NCBI RefSeq assembly: GCF_021083645.1
Contig: NZ_JAJNRQ010000002.1
Location: forward strand, 186,001 to 250,000
Length of the DNA: 64,000 bases
DNA from: Schaalia sp. lx-260
Lineage (GTDB): Bacteria > Actinomycetota > Actinomycetes > Actinomycetales > Actinomycetaceae
Reading direction: 5' to 3'
Position 1 is the first letter of the stretch; the number at the start of each line of letters is the position of its first letter. The position numbers and the translations under genes were made by a program. This document shows positions 60,177 to 64,000 of this stretch, piece after piece. Under the pieces are notes generated by a model that searched no databases, had not been told where the DNA came from, and saw nothing but the letters and a program-made list of their open reading frames with translations.

Positions 60177-60971
60177 ATGCGAATAGTTGTCTGCGTGAAG
60201 CATGTCCCAGATGTTCAATCTGATCGTCGTTTTGAAGATGCTCGTCTTGTTCGTGGGGAAGATGATGTTCTCAATGAATTAGATGAGAATGCAATTGAAG
60301 CGGCAGTCAGTATGGTAGAGGAGCATGGCGGAGAAGTTATTGCTCTGACGATGGGACCTGCAGACGCCGAGGATGCTCTGATGCGCGCACTTCAAATGGG
60401 GGCAGATCGAGGTATTTTAGTCACTGATAACAGTCTTGAAGGAAGTGATGTTAATACCACTGCAGCTCTTTTAGCAGCAGCTATCACAAAGATTGCTCAG
60501 GATTCTCCTGTCGATATGGTAGTAACAGGTATGGCTTCTTTAGATGCAATGACTTCTATGCTACCTGCAGCTTTGGCGGCGCATATGCGTATGCCTTTCC
60601 TTGGTCTTGCGCATACTGTGACTGTGCAAGGGGAAGCTCCATGGAATATCACTATTGAGCGGAGCACGGATGAATATGACGATGTTCTGAGCGCTCATAC
60701 ACCGCTTGTTCTTTCTGTAACTGACCAGGCGAATACTCCGCGTTATCCTGCATTTGCAGCAATGAAAGCAGCGCGTAATAAGCCGATGGATGAGTGGTCT
60801 TTTGCTGATCTTTCTGAGGAATTTCAGCGCTTACATCCTGCGTCCTCACTTACGTCAATTCTTGTTGATGAAGCATATAAACGTGAACGTCAAGGTAACG
60901 GTACTGTCATTACTGATTCTGGTGACGCAGGTGAACGTTTGGCCGAGTATTTACTCGAAAAGGTGAAGTGA
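60177..60971 (+). CDS. etfB: Electron transfer flavoprotein, beta subunit
   Basis: The AMP-binding subunit of ETF, a soluble carrier that takes electrons from acyl-CoA and other dehydrogenases. The 264-residue product opens MRIVVCVKHVPDVQSDRRFE, has LNELDENAIEAAVSMVEEHG, ALTMGPADAEDALMRALQMG and the AMP-binding ADR region. The start at 60177 matches the family; an in-frame upstream ATG at 60150 is not supported. No clear Shine-Dalgarno is visible. etfA follows after four bases. It is of the FixA-like, constitutive group 1 or the related actinobacterial kind (Rv3029c-like). Confidence 0.95.
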   Translation: MRIVVCVKHVPDVQSDRRFEDARLVRGEDDVLNELDENAIEAAVSMVEEHGGEVIALTMGPADAEDALMRALQMGADRGILVTDNSLEGSDVNTTAALLAAAITKIAQDSPVDMVVTGMASLDAMTSMLPAALAAHMRMPFLGLAHTVTVQGEAPWNITIERSTDEYDDVLSAHTPLVLSVTDQANTPRYPAFAAMKAARNKPMDEWSFADLSEEFQRLHPASSLTSILVDEAYKRERQGNGTVITDSGDAGERLAEYLLEKVK

Positions 60972-60975
60972 ACTC

Positions 60976-61974
60976 ATGGTATTTCTGGATCGTCCCGTTG
61001 TTGTACTAACCGACCATACAGGTAATGACGCTGAGGGATACGCTTTGACACTTCCCTCACAGCAATTACTTACCTTGGCGCGCACGCTCACACATGGACC
61101 AGTAATAGCTGTTGCACTGAACAACGCACCTGATATGACAGCTCTTGCCGCCTATGGTGCTCAAAAAGTGCTGATACCTGATTTGGGAATTTATTCACCG
61201 CGTGTCAGCGCAATTGTTGCTGATGCTGTTCTTGCATGTATGTCTCATATTTCGCCGGCTGCTGTGCTTATGGTAGCCAATTATCGAGGAAAAGAAGTCT
61301 GTGCAAGGCTAGCTGCTCGTACAGGTAATGCTGCCGCGGTTGATATTTCTACCGTGACAGTTACTGATGAGGGGAATTTTTGTGCCTCTCGCACGGCCCT
61401 TGCCGGTTCCTGGGTAACGAATATGAGCATCACAGAAAGCACACCTTTATTTGCGGTGCGCCCCATGTCAGTTGATGAAGAACCTATTCCCGTCCCTACC
61501 GCACCACAAATTGAACATGTGTCGGTGCAATATTCACCTGAAGCTACTGCTGTATGCCTGCAATCTTCACAGCATCAACCAGCAACAGGTCGTGCTTCTT
61601 TAACACAGGCACGAACTGTCGTTGTTGCGGGTCGAGGAATAGAAGGTGATTTTACTCTTGTCGATTCACTTGCCGATATTCTTGACGGCGCAGTGGGGGC
61701 TACTCGCGTGGTAACCGATGAGGGCTGGGCCCCTCGTTCACTTCAGATTGGCCAAACTGGTGTATCTATTTCACCGAATCTGTACATAGGTCTTGGGGTA
61801 TCAGGAGCTATTCACCACACTGTTGGTATGCAAAGCAGCGAAAATATTGTCGCTATCTGCGATGACCCAGATGCACCTATTTTTGAGATCGCAGATTTTG
61901 GTGTAGTCGGCGATTTGAATGAGGTTATTCCGCAGGCGATTGACACCATTAAAAAGGTACGAAACGCACAGTGA
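60976..61974 (+). CDS. etfA: Electron transfer flavoprotein, alpha subunit
   Basis: The FAD-binding subunit of ETF. The 332-residue chain has a variable N-terminal domain and the C-terminal FAD-binding signature: VVVAGRGIEG, APRSLQIGQTGVSISPNLYI, GLGVSGAIHHTVGMQSSENI and PIFEIADFGVVGDLNEVIP. Its stop overlaps the next start (GTGA). The electron donors are not encoded here; the acyl-CoA ligases at 2.5-6.3 kb might belong to the same metabolism, but that is conjecture. Confidence 0.95.
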   Translation: MVFLDRPVVVLTDHTGNDAEGYALTLPSQQLLTLARTLTHGPVIAVALNNAPDMTALAAYGAQKVLIPDLGIYSPRVSAIVADAVLACMSHISPAAVLMVANYRGKEVCARLAARTGNAAAVDISTVTVTDEGNFCASRTALAGSWVTNMSITESTPLFAVRPMSVDEEPIPVPTAPQIEHVSVQYSPEATAVCLQSSQHQPATGRASLTQARTVVVAGRGIEGDFTLVDSLADILDGAVGATRVVTDEGWAPRSLQIGQTGVSISPNLYIGLGVSGAIHHTVGMQSSENIVAICDDPDAPIFEIADFGVVGDLNEVIPQAIDTIKKVRNAQ

Positions 61975-63230
61975 CTACACACTCATCATCTATGAGCAGT
62001 GCTATGCGGCAGGAACATTATTTGGACCACGCTGCTACCACGCCTATGCCTCCTCATGTTATAGAAGCGTGGACAGATGCGGCCCGTCTTTTAGCGGAAC
62101 GGCCAGGTAATCCGGCTTCTTTACACAGTGGCGGTAGGGCTGCGCGCCGTCTGCTTGAAGATGCTCGTGAAAGAATAGCCTGCGCTTTAGGTGCTGATCG
62201 CGCGGAAGTAGTTTTTACTTCAGGCGCAACAGAATCTGATGCCATTGGCGTATCTGGAGCTGCACGATCAGTTTATATTGCGAATCCTCACCGTCATCGT
62301 GTACTTATATCTTCACTTGAGCATGACGCTGTTTTAGAGCAGAAAAAATCCTTGCCACATATGGGATTATCGTGTGAGCTGCTTCCTGTTACCTATGAGG
62401 GCCGCACTGATGTATCTGTTCTTTCTGCTCCTCATATGTGGGATGATATTGCTCTTGTATCTATGACCTATGCTGCTTCAGAAGTAGGCACGTTACAACC
62501 TGTGGATGAACTGATTGACATACGTGATCGTGCCTGTGCTTTGGGGGAAGATCATACGCCCCAGCCTGGCCTTCCTCTTATTCATACAGATGCAGCACAA
62601 GCAGTGACCACATGTGATCTGAATTTCCGTGAACTTGGCTGTGACCTCCTCAGTATTGGGGGGCATAAAATCGGCGCTCCTGTGGGGATTGGTGCTTTAC
62701 TGATTCGACGAGGGATTTCTGTGGTGAGTGATCGGCCAGGCGGTGGTCACGAGCGTGGGATTCGTTCAGGAACCCCTGATGTTGCTGGCGCTGTAGCTTT
62801 TGCATGCGCTCTTGAATATGCGGTATCTGAACGTGAACGGGCACGTGTACATGCAGAAAAACTCCGCGATCACCTTGTACATGGTCTTTCGCATACCTGT
62901 GCGGGGAGGGTGTCTTTAACTGTGCCCATGGACTTCTCGTTACCAACGATTATTCATCTGTCTTTGCCGACTCGTCATCCAGAAGCTTTGCTGTTAGCGA
63001 TGGATTCTGCAGGGGTTCATGTTTCTGCTGGTTCTGCTTGCCATGCAGGTGTGACTCGCCCTTCAGAGGTGCTTATCCGTATGGGTAGGAGTGTCAATCA
63101 GGCATTAGGCGTATTACGTATTTCAACGGGGAAAGAGACAAGCATTTCCGATATTGACGCATTTCTTGCGGCTTTACCGGCTGCTCTTGAGGCTGGAATA
63201 GCATTGGATCAATTGGAAGGGCAAAAGTGA
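61971..63230 (+). CDS. Cysteine desulfurase (NifS/IscS family)
   Basis: PLP enzyme that takes sulfur from cysteine as a protein persulfide. The 419-residue product has [38 protein letters not shown], the PLP Lys in [34 protein letters not shown] and the persulfide Cys in [17 protein letters not shown]. Its GTG overlaps etfA and its own stop overlaps mnmA, so sulfur delivery to MnmA for tRNA 2-thiouridine is the most likely job. The same etfB-etfA-desulfurase-mnmA order occurs in mycobacteria. Confidence 0.95.
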   Translation: MTTHSSSMSSAMRQEHYLDHAATTPMPPHVIEAWTDAARLLAERPGNPASLHSGGRAARRLLEDARERIACALGADRAEVVFTSGATESDAIGVSGAARSVYIANPHRHRVLISSLEHDAVLEQKKSLPHMGLSCELLPVTYEGRTDVSVLSAPHMWDDIALVSMTYAASEVGTLQPVDELIDIRDRACALGEDHTPQPGLPLIHTDAAQAVTTCDLNFRELGCDLLSIGGHKIGAPVGIGALLIRRGISVVSDRPGGGHERGIRSGTPDVAGAVAFACALEYAVSERERARVHAEKLRDHLVHGLSHTCAGRVSLTVPMDFSLPTIIHLSLPTRHPEALLLAMDSAGVHVSAGSACHAGVTRPSEVLIRMGRSVNQALGVLRISTGKETSISDIDAFLAALPAALEAGIALDQLEGQK

Positions 63231-64000
63231 AGGTTCTAGCAGCGCTTTCAGGTGGTGTTGATTCGGCGGTGGCTGCGGCTCGTGCGGTTGAAGCTGGTCA
63301 TGAGGTTGTGGGTGTGCATATGGCTTTGTCAACTTCACCGCAGGAATGCCGTATTGGTTCGCGGGGGTGTTGTTCCATTGAAGATGCGGGGGATGCTGCC
63401 CGTGCTGCTGAACATTTGGGGATTCCTTTCTATGTTTGGGATTTAGCAGAGCAGTTTGAAAATACTGTGATTGATGATTTTGTTGAGCAGTACAGGGCTG
63501 GGGCTACTCCAAATCCTTGTGTGCGGTGTAATGAGTTTGTGAAATTTCGTGAGTTAAGTGCGCGGGCACGGGCTCTTGGTTTTGATGCGGTGTGTACAGG
63601 GCATTATGCGCAGGTACGTGAGGGGGCTTTAGGTCCTGAGCTTCATCGCGCAGTTGATGAAGCGAAAGATCAGTCCTATGTGTTAGCTGTTATGGGGCGC
63701 GATGAACTTTCGCGTGTTTTTTTGCCATTAGGTGAGGCTTCTTCGAAAGAATGGGTGCGAGGTGAGGCTGAGCGTTTGGGTTTGGGTGTGTCCTCAAAAC
63801 CTGATTCATACGATATTTGTTTTATTCCTGATGGTGATACTCAGGGCTTTTTGAAAGCACGTTTAGGGGTTGAAAAAGGTGAGATTGTGACCCCTGAAGG
63901 TGAGGTTGTGGGTTCGCATGAGGGGTATTGGAATTTCACGGTAGGTCAAAGGCGTGGATTGCGTTTAGAAAATCCTGCTTCGGATGGTCGCCCTCGTTAC
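63227..64000 (+). CDS. mnmA: tRNA-specific 2-thiouridylase MnmA, N-terminal part (3' end outside the window)
   Basis: Thiolates U34 of Lys, Glu and Gln tRNAs. The GTG at 63227 overlaps the desulfurase stop. The first 258 codons are present and open to the end of the window: the PP-loop [34 protein letters not shown], the catalytic Cys region [47 protein letters not shown] and the start of the C-terminal barrel FTVGQRRGL. No frameshift is visible. Confidence 0.96.
   Translation, partial: MKVLAALSGGVDSAVAAARAVEAGHEVVGVHMALSTSPQECRIGSRGCCSIEDAGDAARAAEHLGIPFYVWDLAEQFENTVIDDFVEQYRAGATPNPCVRCNEFVKFRELSARARALGFDAVCTGHYAQVREGALGPELHRAVDEAKDQSYVLAVMGRDELSRVFLPLGEASSKEWVRGEAERLGLGVSSKPDSYDICFIPDGDTQGFLKARLGVEKGEIVTPEGEVVGSHEGYWNFTVGQRRGLRLENPASDGRPRY

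Overview
The window is a 64 kb stretch of housekeeping chromosome from an actinobacterium, probably of the Actinomycetaceae type. By eye its GC content is near or a little under 50%, which is low for that phylum. The assignment rests on gene order and content: uvrC-rapZ-yvcK-whiA followed by gap-pgk-tpi-secG; xerD-parA-scpA-scpB-rluB-tyrA-cmk; rimP-nusA-ylxR-infB-rbfA-truB-ribF-rpsO-pnp; an M16 peptidase with dapB; a GlgE-type alpha-glucan pathway; and etfB-etfA-cysteine desulfurase-mnmA. WhiA, GlgE and maltokinase are actinobacterial signatures. No rRNA, tRNA, CRISPR array, insertion sequence or prophage was seen.

Layout. 1-1749 is the 3' part of uvrA. 1827-8161 is a minus-strand block: a short-chain dehydrogenase, two tandem long-chain acyl-CoA synthetases and glutamine synthetase. 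8401-14926 is uvrC, purT, rapZ, yvcK and whiA, and 15111-18620 is the lower-glycolysis operon with secG. Transketolase (minus) lies between secG and the 21290-27571 cluster for chromosome dimer resolution, segregation and condensation, pseudouridylation, tyrosine synthesis and CMP kinase. An amidase (+) then faces der (-). A minus-strand lipoprotein gene diverges from the translation and RNA block at 32073-43679. At 43882-47149 a small accessory segment holds an HxlR regulator and a large membrane protein; it interrupts the usual pnp to M16-peptidase neighbourhood. After M16, dapB and an acetyltransferase come minus-strand glgB, maltokinase, glgE, trpS and glgX. The end of the window carries the electron-transfer flavoprotein genes, a cysteine desulfurase and the 5' part of mnmA.

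How the genes work together. Gap, Pgk and Tpi with transketolase form the core of sugar metabolism. Maltokinase makes maltose-1-phosphate, GlgE polymerises it, GlgB branches the glucan and GlgX debranches it. NifS-type desulfurase next to MnmA suggests sulfur delivery for tRNA 2-thiouridine. ScpA/ScpB, ParA and XerD serve chromosome maintenance.

The most notable items are three. First, a run of nine G at 47080-47088 puts a well-formed start site out of frame with a long membrane protein, which looks like a phase-variable switch (or a sequencing miscount). Second, at least eight genes have a TANNNT -10 element placed 6-7 nt before the start codon with no Shine-Dalgarno sequence, implying leaderless mRNAs. 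Third, the HxlR gene has a perfect 10-bp inverted repeat as a candidate operator. I found no clearly new multi-gene defence or biosynthetic system.
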